64,000 bases of DNA from Kwoniella bestiolae CBS 10118 (taxonomy: Eukaryota; Basidiomycota; Tremellomycetes; Tremellales; Cryptococcaceae): contig NC_089245.1 in NCBI RefSeq assembly GCF_000512585.2, forward strand, positions 744,001-808,000, in the 5' to 3' direction. Shown piece by piece: positions 12,608 through 23,530 of this stretch. How positions within the stretch are numbered: position 1 is the first letter of the stretch; every line of letters starts with the position of its first letter. The position numbers were made by a program, and so were the translations under genes. The notes under the pieces were generated by a model, which was given only the letters and a program-made list of their open reading frames with translations, made no database searches and was not told the origin of the DNA.

Positions 12608-13369
12608 CTTGAGTGGTGATATGCTACCACAGTCTTTGAGTGTGCTGTATCTCTTCAGTCGATGGTAGTGATATCAGAGTGGAGCAGTATAAATGTTACC
12701 AGTAATAGACTGATGAAAGGGGAGAGATGTCATGGTGTTCAATCACAGTGCACAGTGCAAAGGTGGTGCCATCCATCCCATCTTCATCTTCTTTGTTCGT
12801 TACATCACTACCCTCACTCGGTCTCCCGTTCCTTGGTTACCAAATCAATCCTAATCATCATTACGAAACATTGCTTATAGGCCCTCCCGTCAATCTGTAA
12901 TACCAATTACAGAAACCGGTAACCGGCTCGGGTCTTTTGGAATGGGTCCCCACTTCCTATCCCAGCTGTGAGATGCGATAACATACGAGTAAAGGTAAGA
13001 CGGCATCTCCGTCACTCGTCAGACTGCCTTCCAATCTCACCTTGCTCCTTCCAGTGTACCATTGCCCGCAAACTACAACATCACACCAGACGTCATCAAG
13101 TTCAGCTTCGACCTTGTTCTTGCCGCCCTAGAAATTCGGAAATAACCAGGACATTCCTTTATGGCTGACGAGCCCATTACATGATTGACAGCAATTCTTG
13201 CCGAGGATCATAGATGTGTATAATCTCGTCGATGTCGAATATCCACGCGATAGTCTAAACCCAAGTCTACATAGACATACATATATATATAGTGACCTAG
13301 TATTCGTTCTTGATCTCCACAACCCCAATCTCCTGAACCGCCATCCTCGCCTATTCTTACTGAACAACA
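12608..13369. promoter_or_regulatory. Divergent promoter region between BAR-SH3 and CofD-like genes
   Basis: 762 bp with a tandem AACCGGT/AACCGG element at 12914-12926 (a CP2/Grainyhead-type half-site pair by consensus). An (AT)n TATA-like run at 13281-13292 lies about 80 bp before the plus-strand ATG at 13370. No coding sequence is supported; ORFs at 12662-13503 lack any recognisable family. Confidence 0.45.
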
Positions 13370-15684
13370 ATGTCATCGAACCTCCCGAACAAACGAAACT
13401 CCTTTACTTCTGTATTCGTCGAATCTCCCATCACAGACACTTCCGAATCCATCCTCCAAAATCATATCCCCATACCTACCCCTCTAGCGAATGGAGATAT
13501 TAAAGGCAAATCGAGATCCAAAGCCTCAGATCTAAGTTACCTGATCATCTCCGGTGGGACAGGTGCAAACTCCATTGCTAGTGCTTTTGGGAACTCGCCG
13601 TCGTTCGTCTTGCCCGTATCGGATGATGGAGGGTCGAGTTCGGAGATATTGAGGTGCTTTGGGGGACCTAGTATTGGTGATATACGTGAGTCCCTCACTA
13701 CACTTGATCAAGGTGATCTAAGGCAGTTCTGAACATTAGCAGAGATGCAAGATGATTAACTCACATCAGGTACAGTGATCAGAGCTGACTAATGTGTCTG
13801 TTACACCTGTAGGATCTCGACTGATCCGTCTGATCCCACTCACCTCCAACCCCTCTGCCAAAGACGACATCGAACGACTAGCCATCTACAACCTCCTGGC
13901 ATACCGATTCCCCTCCGATGCACCAGAAAAGGACGTAAGGGAACTATGGCATGAGATCGTAGAAGGTCGAAGCGAGCTGTGGGACGGGATAGGCGAAGAT
14001 AAGAAGGAATGTATTCGTGGTGAGTTGCAGTACAGCTGCCTCATTTTTATTCACATGCAAAGGAAGGCTGGGTTGATTCGTTTATCTGGTCTGATTAAAC
14101 TACAGCTTTCCTGGTGCATTTCCAAACTCTTTGTCTCAAACGTGCTCACAAACGATTCTCGTTCCGGAATTTCTCATTGGGTAATGGGTTTCTAACCGGT
14201 GCGAGGGACTTGTTTGGGAGTTTGCCGAGTGCTATTTTCTTGTTCAAGAGTATTGCTGGTGTCAACGTTAGTTGTTTGGATTTCTTCGATCAAGCTCCTT
14301 TAGCACTTCAGCTGATATGTTTAAGGATTGTAGCATGGTGTACAAGTCATACCTGTTATAAATACTAACCGTAAGTACACCCTGACCTTAATCAGACTCA
14401 GTGAGAGGAATAAGCTGATCGACAAGAACGTATAGAAACCGTCACAATAGCCGCACAGTTGGTAAGCTAGCCTTCTGCTTAACACGAGAACTCACACATA
14501 TGAGCTAACTCCTCTTCCTCCCAACGCACAGGCAAACTCATCAGTTCTCGTAGGACAATGTAACATCTCCCACCCCACCAGCCCCATCACACCCATCTCA
14601 ACAACCTCCTCAGGTACAATCACCCCCTCCCCCACAGTACCACCAAGATCCAGTGGACCAACACAGCTGCGTAATCATTTCAGACGAGATTCAAGGACAT
14701 TCGATACTCCCGATACTTCCCTACCCACATCCAGAAGAACAAGTTTCGATCATCCCCATCATCCTACCGGACCGATCAAAGAGGGGGTAGAGGGATGGTC
14801 AGATACCAAGGGAGGGAATCTGGGGTACAGGAAGGGTGAAGAGGAGGCTCCGTTGGAAGCTAGGATAGAGAGAGTGTTTTACATCAATTTGTATGGTCAG
14901 GTATGTGTTTGAGCAGCATGTCATTTCGGTCCCCCTGATTTCGGTGGGGTTAAAAGCTGATGAGAAGGGTATAGGAAATATACCCAGAACCCAATACGGA
15001 TTTCCTTGATTCCCTTACTCAACGAGATGTATTGGTGTACTCGTGTGGTTCGCTTTGGACATCTATTATACCCTGTTTGTCGCTCAAGGGATTGGCGAGT
15101 GTTATAGCTGGGTCGAAGAAGTTGAGAGCGAAGGTTTTATTGCGTGAGTGTAATGAGTCATCCCCGTTCGAGAGCTGCAAACCAAAAATATCATGGCACA
15201 GATCAAACTTATGGCTGAAGGATAGAGCTGATGGTCGAATTGAAATGTAGTAAACTCGTCAAACGATCGAGAGACTCCCGAATATACTGCGTCCGAATAC
15301 CTATCTACGATATTAGACATGCTACGGCACTATGATAAGCCCAAACGAAATAAAAATAATGGTCCTGGTCCCAATCAGGGATCAATGGCTGAGTCGAATT
15401 GGAAGCCTTCTGATTTGATCTCACATGTGATTTACCTGGAAGGTGGGAAAGTGAATATCGATATGGATCTTATAAGTGTGAGTACTTCCGTTCCTTCGCC
15501 GTGAGGAGTCTCATTCTCGATTGACAGGTGATGTAGCTGAGTTGTTTTTTCATGACAATAGGAATTGGGAATACAGGTCGTCGTTGTGCCTTCTGAAATA
15601 CATGGATCGAGTGGTGGTCAGATACCGCTGTTCACTCCTGAGAGTGTCGAGTGGGCTATGGAGAAGGTTCTGGAGGGTTTATAG
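13370..15684 (+). CDS. CofD/YvcK-fold protein (UPF0052 family), function unknown in fungi
   Basis: Probable nucleotide- or sugar-nucleotide-binding Rossmann-like protein. Bacterial relatives are YvcK (gluconeogenesis/cell wall factor) and archaeal CofD (F420 synthesis). Exon 1 is 13370-13685, then 13813-14019, 14106-14266, 14334-14370, then an exon from 14436, with later ones up to the stop at 15684. Frame is kept throughout. Landmarks are the glycine motif LIISGGTGANSIASAF, then VSDDGGSSSEILR and GPSIGDIR, then NFSLGNGFLTGARDLFGS, then VIPVINTNQT, and YSCGSLWTSIIP near 15040. A Ser/Pro/Thr-rich insertion of about 90 residues (14590-14860) splits the domain. The last exon reads QVVVVPSEIHG. 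Fungal homologues exist, but their role is not established. Coordinates are good because all phases agree. Confidence 0.85.
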
Positions 15685-16050
15685 ATGTTTTGCCATTACA
15701 GGTCCTACGATAGATGGGATTGAAAGGGTGATCACGCGTTGCGATACTTTTGTTGTACGAGTACTACCATCCAATCCAAATGTATCGTCATATCATACCA
15801 TCGTAACATCATGAAACGTACAGTTCTATCGCGTAACGTCTGCGAAGACGTACAGATGATGGCTTCGAATTGATTTGTTGCTCCTGCGTCTCCTACGAGC
15901 AGACACACACATCACGAGCGCCAGAAAAAAACTGATGAACCGGTAAATAGCATGCATGAACTTTGTATCTCAACTATATGATATAGCATTCAACCAATCC
16001 AATTTGTACTACCCCATTGCCAGACGTGCTAAATTGATCTAAAAGATCGC
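15685..16050. other. Convergent 3' gap between CofD-like gene and UBI3
   Basis: 366 bp of 3'-flanking sequence shared by two converging genes. It contains one AACCGGTAA at 15938-15946. No gene or RNA is seen. Confidence 0.4.
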
Positions 16051-16864
16051 TTAAGCAGCGGTGGGCTTGGTTCCGGGTTCGAAAGTGTAGGTAAGACCAC
16101 ACTTTCCGCAAGATTGTCTGTCCTTGTGCCAAGCCATGAAGACACCGGCACCGCAGGTGGGGGCAGGACCTAAATAATTAAGCGAATATCAGCACATGAA
16201 TACTTGTTGATATATCAAGGATGAACCGTTAATCAGAGACCAGACTCACATTCTCGTCGGAGTCGTTGGATCTTACCGTCAGAACCGACCTTGTAGTACT
16301 TGAGGATGGCCATCTTGACCTTCTTTCTCTTGTGCTTGATCTTCTTGGGGGTGGTCTGTAACGTTGCGCAAGAGATTAGTCATCATCTTTGACACGTATA
16401 CGCGAGGTAGGTGCAGTGGCGAGACTTCACAGGGGAAGGGGGAAATCAAGGGTGCTCGTAGATCTTACGATCCACTCGTTAGGATTATATACTCACGTAG
16501 TTCTTCTTCTTTCTCTTCTTGGCCATACCACCTCTCAATCTAAGCACCAAGTGGAGGGTAGATTCCTTTTGGATATTGTAGTCGGAGAGGGTTCGTCCAT
16601 CTTCGAGTTGTTTACCAGCGAAGATCAATCGTTGTTGGTCCGGGGGGATACCTTCCTTGTCTTGGATCTTGGACTTGACGTTGTCGATGGTGTCGGATGA
16701 CTCGACCTCGAGGGTGATGGTCTTACCCGTGAGGCTGTGGGAGGTGATTTATCAGCATTGAAAATTCCATCTATCTACATCACAGTAGGATGTTTCGCTG
16801 ATCTTGATCGGCAGGGACAGTTGTAGAGAATAGACCACACTCACGTCTTGACGAAGATTTGCAT
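16051..16864 (-). CDS. UBI3: Ubiquitin-40S ribosomal protein eS31 fusion
   Basis: Encodes ubiquitin fused to small-subunit protein eS31 (S27a); the ubiquitin is cut off during ribosome production. The first exon is 20 nt (16845-16864, MQIFVK plus two bases). The next exon restores TLTGKTITLEVESSDTIDNV and runs to LRLRGG, followed directly by MAKKRKKKNY. Later exons carry the eS31 basic region (TTPKKIKHKRKKVKMAILKY) and the zinc ribbon with four cysteines (ECPAPTCGAG then SCGKCGLTY), ending GTKPTAA with the stop at 16051. A Met follows the ubiquitin GG, so processed eS31 would start Met-Ala-Lys-Lys. It is divergent to the Mtf2-like gene. Identification is essentially certain. Confidence 0.97.
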
Positions 16865-17318
16865 CTTGATGAGCTCTTGTCTAACCAAATATGGATCCTC
16901 GAGAAAAGCTTAAAGAAGGAAAAGGAAAGAGCAGATCGAGATAGATGGATGAATAAGATTGTATGGTGAGAGGGTGTACCGGTGTATGGTGGACAGAATG
17001 GGATTTTTCGTGAAAATAGAAAATGCCGATGCGGCGAAACGAAACAAGATGATGTGGCGCAGGTCCTCCCCCTTGACTTACACGTGGGAGACCGTTTGCA
17101 TTTACGGAATTCACCCAATCTCCGTGCAAGCGTCTCGTGCGCTCGGAAAGAAAAGTTGGGATGGGATGCAAATGGTCGTATGCTACGAACGAAAGATACC
17201 CAAATGACTGTATAACACACCACAACTATATATCAATCTCTATTGGCACACTTCGACAGTCCCTTTCATAGAGTAGCTCAGGATGGTGGTCGCTGTGACC
17301 GAAAGTCAGATAAAAATC
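16865..17318. promoter_or_regulatory. Divergent promoter region between UBI3 and the Mtf2-like gene
   Basis: 454 bp with a CACGTG E-box at 17081-17086, next to a pyrimidine-rich CCTCCCCC tract at about 17063-17072. A CTATATATC TATA-like element lies at 17226-17234, about 90 bp before the plus-strand ATG. The site reading is direct; function is inferred. Confidence 0.5.
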
Positions 17319-19100
17319 ATGTCCAATACGATCCGCATACTCCGTCGCCAGGGCATCACTCGACAATCAGCATGTATACGACGATTCACCACTTCAACGA
17401 TCGCGAGAGATGAGAACCCCAGTCGCTCAAGTTCACAGATTTTCGAGGAGACTCCATCTATTGTTTCCTCGTCAAGTGGGGAAGTCAGTAGAGATATGAG
17501 CTCGACGGCTGAGTCTTCACGTTCTGCGAACCCGTCGGTATCAGGGCAGAGGTGGGTTGTATCTTATGAGTCGCTCGTTCTTAGGCTCTGCTGACCTGAT
17601 TCATCGCCAGTCCAAATGCTACCAATGAAGATCAACAATATGCAGAGATCTTCGCAAACTTGAACGAACAGTGGGTTTATTCTCTATCTCTCTATCTCCC
17701 TATCTTCTTACTCCGCTGCGTCATTGACGGATTCAATTTAACCACATCTGCAAGGCAACACTGCTTACTTCCTCTCAACCTGAATCAGATGGCCGAAATT
17801 CAACACCAACACGAAGCCAAAACCCACCAAAGCCAACCATCCTCCCAAACCCGAATCCATAGCTTCCCGCTTAACATTCGACGGCTTTTCCACCCCTTCC
17901 CCACGCCAACGCGGAGTGCACTCCCGATATCGACGATCAGCAGGATCGACTCCAAAGGAAGCAGAAACATTCAATGAGATCCTGGCAGGCATCTTTGCAG
18001 ATCTCAACTACGGTTCTTCCCCAAAATCATTCTCCAGAACGAGCTCGACGGACGAAGAATATGGCGATAAACGGGGAATAGGGCTGAACGACCCATACTC
18101 AGCTACTCAATCGGGTTTGGGCGGGTTCGGATGGAAGTTTGGCTTGAATAAGAGTAATAGTGGGGCTATCAAGAATAGGGCTAGGAATTTGAGATCGCAT
18201 TTTGTCGATTTGGAGAAAGACGATCAGGATGAGAAGGACCTGGAGTTCTTGGAGGAACTGGAGTTGTTAAAGGAGGAAATGGAGGTTATTTCGTCGGATG
18301 TGGAACTGATCGAGTGGAGTAGGAATAGGGTATTCAAGCCTCTCACCAACATACCAATCTCTACCAACACGCCTGAGAGGAAGGATACCTTGACTGGATC
18401 AACGATTATCTCGTACCCTCCTACATACCCCAAGATACTTGCCCATCTATTACGAACCCTCAGAGTGAACTATAATTCCCCGCATCTCGTTCTCTCGCTA
18501 TTCAACTATGCCCAGAATATCTCTTTGGAAAGTTACTTGTCTGGGTGCTTGACGGAAGTGTACAATGAAGTGCTCTTGACTCGCTGGGAAAGCTTTAGGG
18601 ATTTGAAGGGAGTGGAACAGGGTATAAGGGAAATGGAAATTATGGGTGTGAATTGGGATCAAATCACTGCAAGGTTGGTATCGAAGATTGTCGAGGAGAT
18701 CTCGAAAGATCTGTTATCTTCTTCTTCTGCATCACCTCACGGCGTGACTTATGGTAAAGATGAGGACAGCACTGAGACGGAAGGAGGCTTCTCGAACTTG
18801 GCATCCTTAACTACAACACCCCAAACTCAAAATGAACTTTTCAAGAAGTACGGTAAAAATGTCATGGATAGATTACAAAGGCTGGATGAGAAGGTTAGTA
18901 AGGATGTGAGGAAGCAGGAGAAGATGTATGAGATCCATCAGAGACGGAAGAGGAAGTTGAGAGATGAGAGGGAACGGAAGATGGAGAGAACGTTGAGGGA
19001 GAGTCGACCGCGTGAGGAGGAGGAGGGTGAGGATGGGGAGGGGAATAGGAGGGTTGGGTATATCGAGGAACCGAAGGAAGGGGAGAGGGCTTATATTTAG
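17319..19100 (+). CDS. Mitochondrial Mtf2-like protein (mitochondrial transcription/translation factor family)
   Basis: Probable mitochondrial matrix protein related to yeast Mtf2/Nam1, which couples mitochondrial transcription to RNA handling and translation. The ATG at 17319 was preferred over 17283 because it starts an Arg-rich, acid-free leader (MSNTIRILRRQGITRQSA). Two introns separate short exons (QSPNATNEDQQYAEIFANLNE in the second) from the long last exon, which starts near 17790 and ends at 19100. The conserved C-terminal block near 18560-18690 reads YNEVLLTRWESFRDLKGVEQ, followed by GIREMEIMGVNWDQIT. This is the Mtf2 C-domain pattern as I recognise it. A highly charged Glu/Arg coiled coil closes the protein. 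The family call rests on this one block. Confidence 0.65.
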
Positions 19101-19849
19101 GATAGTACAACTCATCGCACAGCTTAGCTATTATGCAAGTCATTCGCAGATTCAAGTTCACGACGATCTTGCACAATGTCCATATGGGACTTAGCTTACA
19201 TACGGTGTTGACGTCAAATTCGCAGGAACAAGACAAGCTCCCGCACCTCGATGGTACAACCCTCTGCGTTCTTTATACCTGTCCATCACTGATATATCCC
19301 ATCATCAGTCTGATATTATCTTGTACAATGAATGTACTAATTCTGCGCCGACAGAGACGCCATGATCGCTCTTCGCGACTGATTTCACATTTACATCCTC
19401 ATTAGAAATACAAAATGCCTTTTCAATTCAGTCGCACAGACCTCTTTGAGCGTTACTTCCATCAACTGTTCTGTTGTGTGACGACTTGTGCTGACGCTGC
19501 TCACTGAGAATGTTGGGGACTCGTTGCATGCTTTGAAAGTTCTTCCTCTTCTTTCGACTTTCTTCCTTTTTCTCATTCCTTGCTCCTCTTGCAAGAGATC
19601 AGCTTGCGGGATATCTGTACATATTGAGTTCATCTTGAATAGAAGTGGTACAGCCCCTGTCTATATAGCTTGTGTCTTGTTTATAAAAGTAGACCTTCCT
19701 CTTGGACCCTCCACACCCTGTACACCCACACAACTCCCTGCCAAACATTGTAGATCTTTGCTCCCGCCTTTGTAGGCGCTACTGCCTCACCCCAGCAATC
19801 CCTTCCTCCTAGCTTCCTTCCTCGAGGACACACAAGAACACGCCTCAAA
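19101..19849. promoter_or_regulatory. Promoter region of the Cid1-like nucleotidyltransferase gene
   Basis: 749 bp. It contains the 10-bp palindrome TTGACGTCAA at 19208-19217, a full CRE/ATF-type site close behind the Mtf2-like stop. A good TATA box, TATAAAAG, lies at 19682-19689, about 160 bp before the ATG at 19850. A pyrimidine-rich stretch (19730-19830) precedes the start, as is common in fungal promoters. Confidence 0.5.
19208..19217. promoter_or_regulatory. CRE-type palindrome TTGACGTCAA
   Basis: Contains the full TGACGTCA consensus of CREB/ATF bZIP factors. It lies 108 bp after the Mtf2-like stop and about 630 bp before the next ATG, so the regulated gene is uncertain. Confidence 0.5.
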
Positions 19850-22800
19850 ATGCCACCACATCAGGTGCACGTCCACTCACACCTCACTCCATCCCTTCTT
19901 CCTTCTCCTCAGCTCATCTCTTTCGATGGATATGAAGACCAATCTTCCCTACTCGATTTGGATTTGGACGAATTTGAATTTGCCCCACCCCCATCCTCAA
20001 CTCCGACGGAAAGGATTCGGACCCACTCGTACGGTGGAGGCAGTAACATCAACATCAACCTTGAATCGGATTCACTCAACCCAGAGGCCCGAGCGTTTTA
20101 CCCTTCTACACCTCAGGCTATCTTATTATCATCAGAGGGGGAGGTGGATAATCAGGAAGAACTAAGGAGACTGTTCACTATATACTCGAGATCACCCTCA
20201 CCCTCACCCTCACCCACCCCTACACCGACAGCTTCGACTGGTACTGGTACCACCATAGTGAGACAAAGGAGGGCATCTTCAAGTACATCACCTCAAGATC
20301 AACGAAGACGAAGATCAACGTCGAGTGCTAATTCTTTACCTGAAGCATTACCTCGCAAAAGAAGGTCCACCAAAGAAGAGACGTTAATACAGTACGACAA
20401 CTACGACGACCTGTCATATCCTCCTTCGCCTGTACTCGATACACCTGACTTGACATCTGATTCGACTGCAAGCTCATACCCACTTCCCGACCGACCTTCG
20501 ACAGCGGGCATCAGCCAGTATATCATCCTCTCCGATCCATCTGATTTGGAAGGTCTCTTCACATATCGCGGTACGGCATATCCGTTCCCTCAAGAGGCCC
20601 TCACTGTAACGCAGTCACGCACAAGAGTAGGTAATACGAGTGCGAATACCGGTTCAAAAGAGGAAGTAGAGGAGTTGATCCATTTTGAAGAATACCAAGC
20701 TGCTCATAGCGCTGGCGCTTATAATACACACTCAGAAGATACGGACGATAGTGCGCTGATTGATCTGCTGGGATTGGGTCTGGATACGTCACATAAGTCG
20801 GAAGATAGTATACTGAAAGAGGTTGACTTTGGTCTCGACCACGAAGGAGAAGCAGAAGAAGCGTATTCTCATCATACAGGGATAGATTACAAGTTCGGAT
20901 TAGACACCGACGAGTCGGATGATATCGAAGGACTAGTTGATCTTGGGTTTCAAGATAACATTGCAAGAATGAACGGTCATCTCCCATACGATGATCAACC
21001 CGATGGTGATTCATCGTCCAACGCCATTAAAGGAGCTACAGCATATCTCAATCCATTAAATCAATCATCGCAAGCCGCCTCATCCTCCCTCAATTCCGCA
21101 TCATCATCCTTCTCACCACAATCCTCTTCTACACCGACTGTCCACAATGTATCGCCATACAACCTCCTCCTGTCTAAACCTTCACCACGAGCTACAGTCC
21201 CCTCGAGCCTGATCCACCCAAGTCAGCCAGATGTATTCCAATCGGAGATCATGCAAGCGTGGATATCGACTGAACCTACCCAGGCATCAAAGGACTTCAT
21301 CATGGACTTACTGTCGAAGTTGACGTCGGTCATAAATAGGAGATTTGGGTCGAAGGGTGATCAGCGATTTTTGGTTGATGTATTTGGAAGTGTGAGTTGG
21401 GGTGGGGAGACGGGCAAGAGTGGGGATTTGGACTTGGTCATCTTGGTGAGCTTTTCGGTCAGCCTCCCTCAAGAGCGATCTCAGCTTACGGTAATTCCTT
21501 GTAGGATCGAGCGCAATTGCGAGGATGTGCGTCATCAGCTTCATGCTCAATGATGACAATTTCTGAGTTGAAGAAGCTGAATATGTTCGTGCAGATGAAC
21601 CTTCGTTATGGCGTCAACCGGCGGATGGCACTGCGAATTCCAATCCGACTCGAGCTATGAATGGGAGAAGATCAGTCCCACCTCCTATAAGTGAATTGCC
21701 TAGATGCTACTACACCTACGATCTGGCTAGTTGTCTTCGAGAGGCTGGTATGAGGGAGGTCCAGCCAATACCGAGTGCTAGTACGCCAATCGTCAAGTTC
21801 AAGGATCCAACAGGGAAGATGGAATGTGATATCAACGTCAACGATTTGGGCGGATGGTGAGCTGACTGACAATGCTACGTCGTTCGGTCGAGCAACTGAT
21901 ATTTGTGATAGGTATAACTCGTCCTTAATCTTGCACTACTGTCTCATCTCCCCATATCTGCTCCGACCAATGATCTATATCCTGAAGAGATGGTTGTCCT
22001 CCCAAGATTTAAACGACGCTTCCGGAGCTAAAGGTCCTGCTACCATGTCATCATACTGCCTTACGTTGATGATCATCGCGTATCTACAGGCTAGAGGGTG
22101 TCTACCCAATTTGCAGAGAGATATCAACGTCCCGCCTATCAGCTTGGCGAGCGATCCTTCCGACCCCGATGTAATCTGGGTATCCTGGTCGAAACAGCAA
22201 GGTGTACCTGCCCACGTTGCTTTCTCCCTCAGTCCTCCAGGAGATTGGAAATCATCGGAACCAGACTTGACAGTATCCGACGCTGTTAGAGGATTCTTCG
22301 CGTTTTTCAGCCATACTTCGCCGCTATTCTCAGCCAGCCAACAGGAGAAAGCTCGATTCGACCATACCAAGCAGATCATCTCGATATTGCAAGGAGGTCT
22401 AGCTAGTAGGGTGACTAGCGTCGGTGGAGGTCGAATCGAGGATCAACAGCAGAGGAACCAATTACAGCAGCAGGGTTTTTCGCTTAGTCAGATTGATAGT
22501 GTGATGGAGATGATGCGGGAGACGAGGATCAAGAAGGAGGAGAAGATGGGTAAAGGCGACAGAGGGATTCAGCCTAGGAATTGGTCCGAGAGGAGGTTGG
22601 TCGTGCAGGATCCATTCCTGTGGCAAAAGGTGAGTTCGGCTCAGCTTCCAATCTAGTAGTGATTTCCTGAGCTGATCTTGACCGTTTGTGTAGAACTGCG
22701 CTGGGATGATGTCAAAGGCTGGATTGGATAGGTTCTTTGCTGTGAGTCAGCTGACTGTGGGATGAATGTCCCCATGAAGCAAAGCCAATTGATTCGTGTC

Positions 22801-22994
22801 TCATAATGTAGTGTGTCGACCGAGCCCATGAGATGCTGAGAAACAAGGGTAAATCAGCGACAATTGTGGAGCTGCTGTTCAATCCCAATCCCATTGTATA
22901 TAAACCACCTACTTTGGGACGAGGAAGGGGATTCGGAGGTAGTCCAGTAAGCATGAGAGGCATGCAAGGTGGTAGGGGCTTGTGGAGTCCGTAA
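19850..22994 (+). CDS. Non-canonical poly(A)/terminal nucleotidyltransferase, Cid1/Trf-like, with long acidic N-terminus
   Basis: Adds nucleotides to RNA 3' ends. Residues 1 to about 470 (19850-21250) are disordered and acidic, with an SPSPSPTPTPT repeat. The catalytic domain begins near 21250. It has the Pol-beta signature FGSVSWGGETGKSGDLDLVI (GS then DLD) and a third acidic residue in CDINVNDLGG near 21825. The palm/central PAP motifs follow: ILHYCLISPYLLRPMIYILK and TMSSYCLTLMIIAYL (21940-22090). A Gln-rich segment and the PAP-associated domain close the domain (QKNCAGMMSKAGLDRFFAC). The C-terminus is RGG-like (GRGRGFGG) and ends at 22994. Exon 1 ends at about 21444, and about five short introns follow. 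Both catalytic aspartate sites look intact. Cid1 (uridylation), Trf4 and Ucp-type enzymes cannot be told apart by eye. Confidence 0.85.
20191..20219 (+). repeat. Coding CACCCT tandem repeat
   Basis: An in-frame tract of CACCCT-like units encodes the Ser-Pro/Thr-Pro run of the nucleotidyltransferase N-terminus. The unit keeps frame, so copy-number change would alter length only. Confidence 0.7.
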
Positions 22995-23530
22995 AGCGGT
23001 ATGACGGTGGAGTATCTTGAGAGGGAAGGGCAAGGGTTGATCTTGATGGACCTTATGATGAGATTGAGATAGAGAGATACCTTGTATAGTCACGTGTATC
23101 TCGAGTCGGTTGTATTTAGAATGGCGTATAGTCGCCTTATCCTAGACATGCAGTCAGTACTTTGATAGCTTATCGCTTTGTCTGAGGTTGTCTTCCTTGT
23201 GTTGCTGCTATCACGATTTGTTGCTGCCTCTTCGCCCCCTACGAGTATGAGCAGAAGCATTATTATCTGATTAAGATTATTAGGGTAACACGTGGTAGAT
23301 TGTTATTGCGAGGTCAACGCGTTTCATCTGCGTATGAAAGTGATGATGATCAACGTTGTGACTATCCTCTCTCCCCAACACATAAATCCTGATTCTTGCA
23401 TGATAAGCACTAACAACAACGACGAACCCATCAGCATGCTTCTCAAGATATAGTACACTACTCATCAACGTACAGAGGGGAAAGAACGGGAAGTGACAAC
23501 TACAACAACCGGAGTTTGCACCTTTCCGAG
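22995..23530. promoter_or_regulatory. FAB1 promoter region with two CACGTG boxes
   Basis: 536 bp between tandem genes, with CACGTG at 23091-23096 (context GTCACGTG) and again at 23289-23294 (CACGTGG). No TATA box stands out and no coding sequence is supported. Confidence 0.5.
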
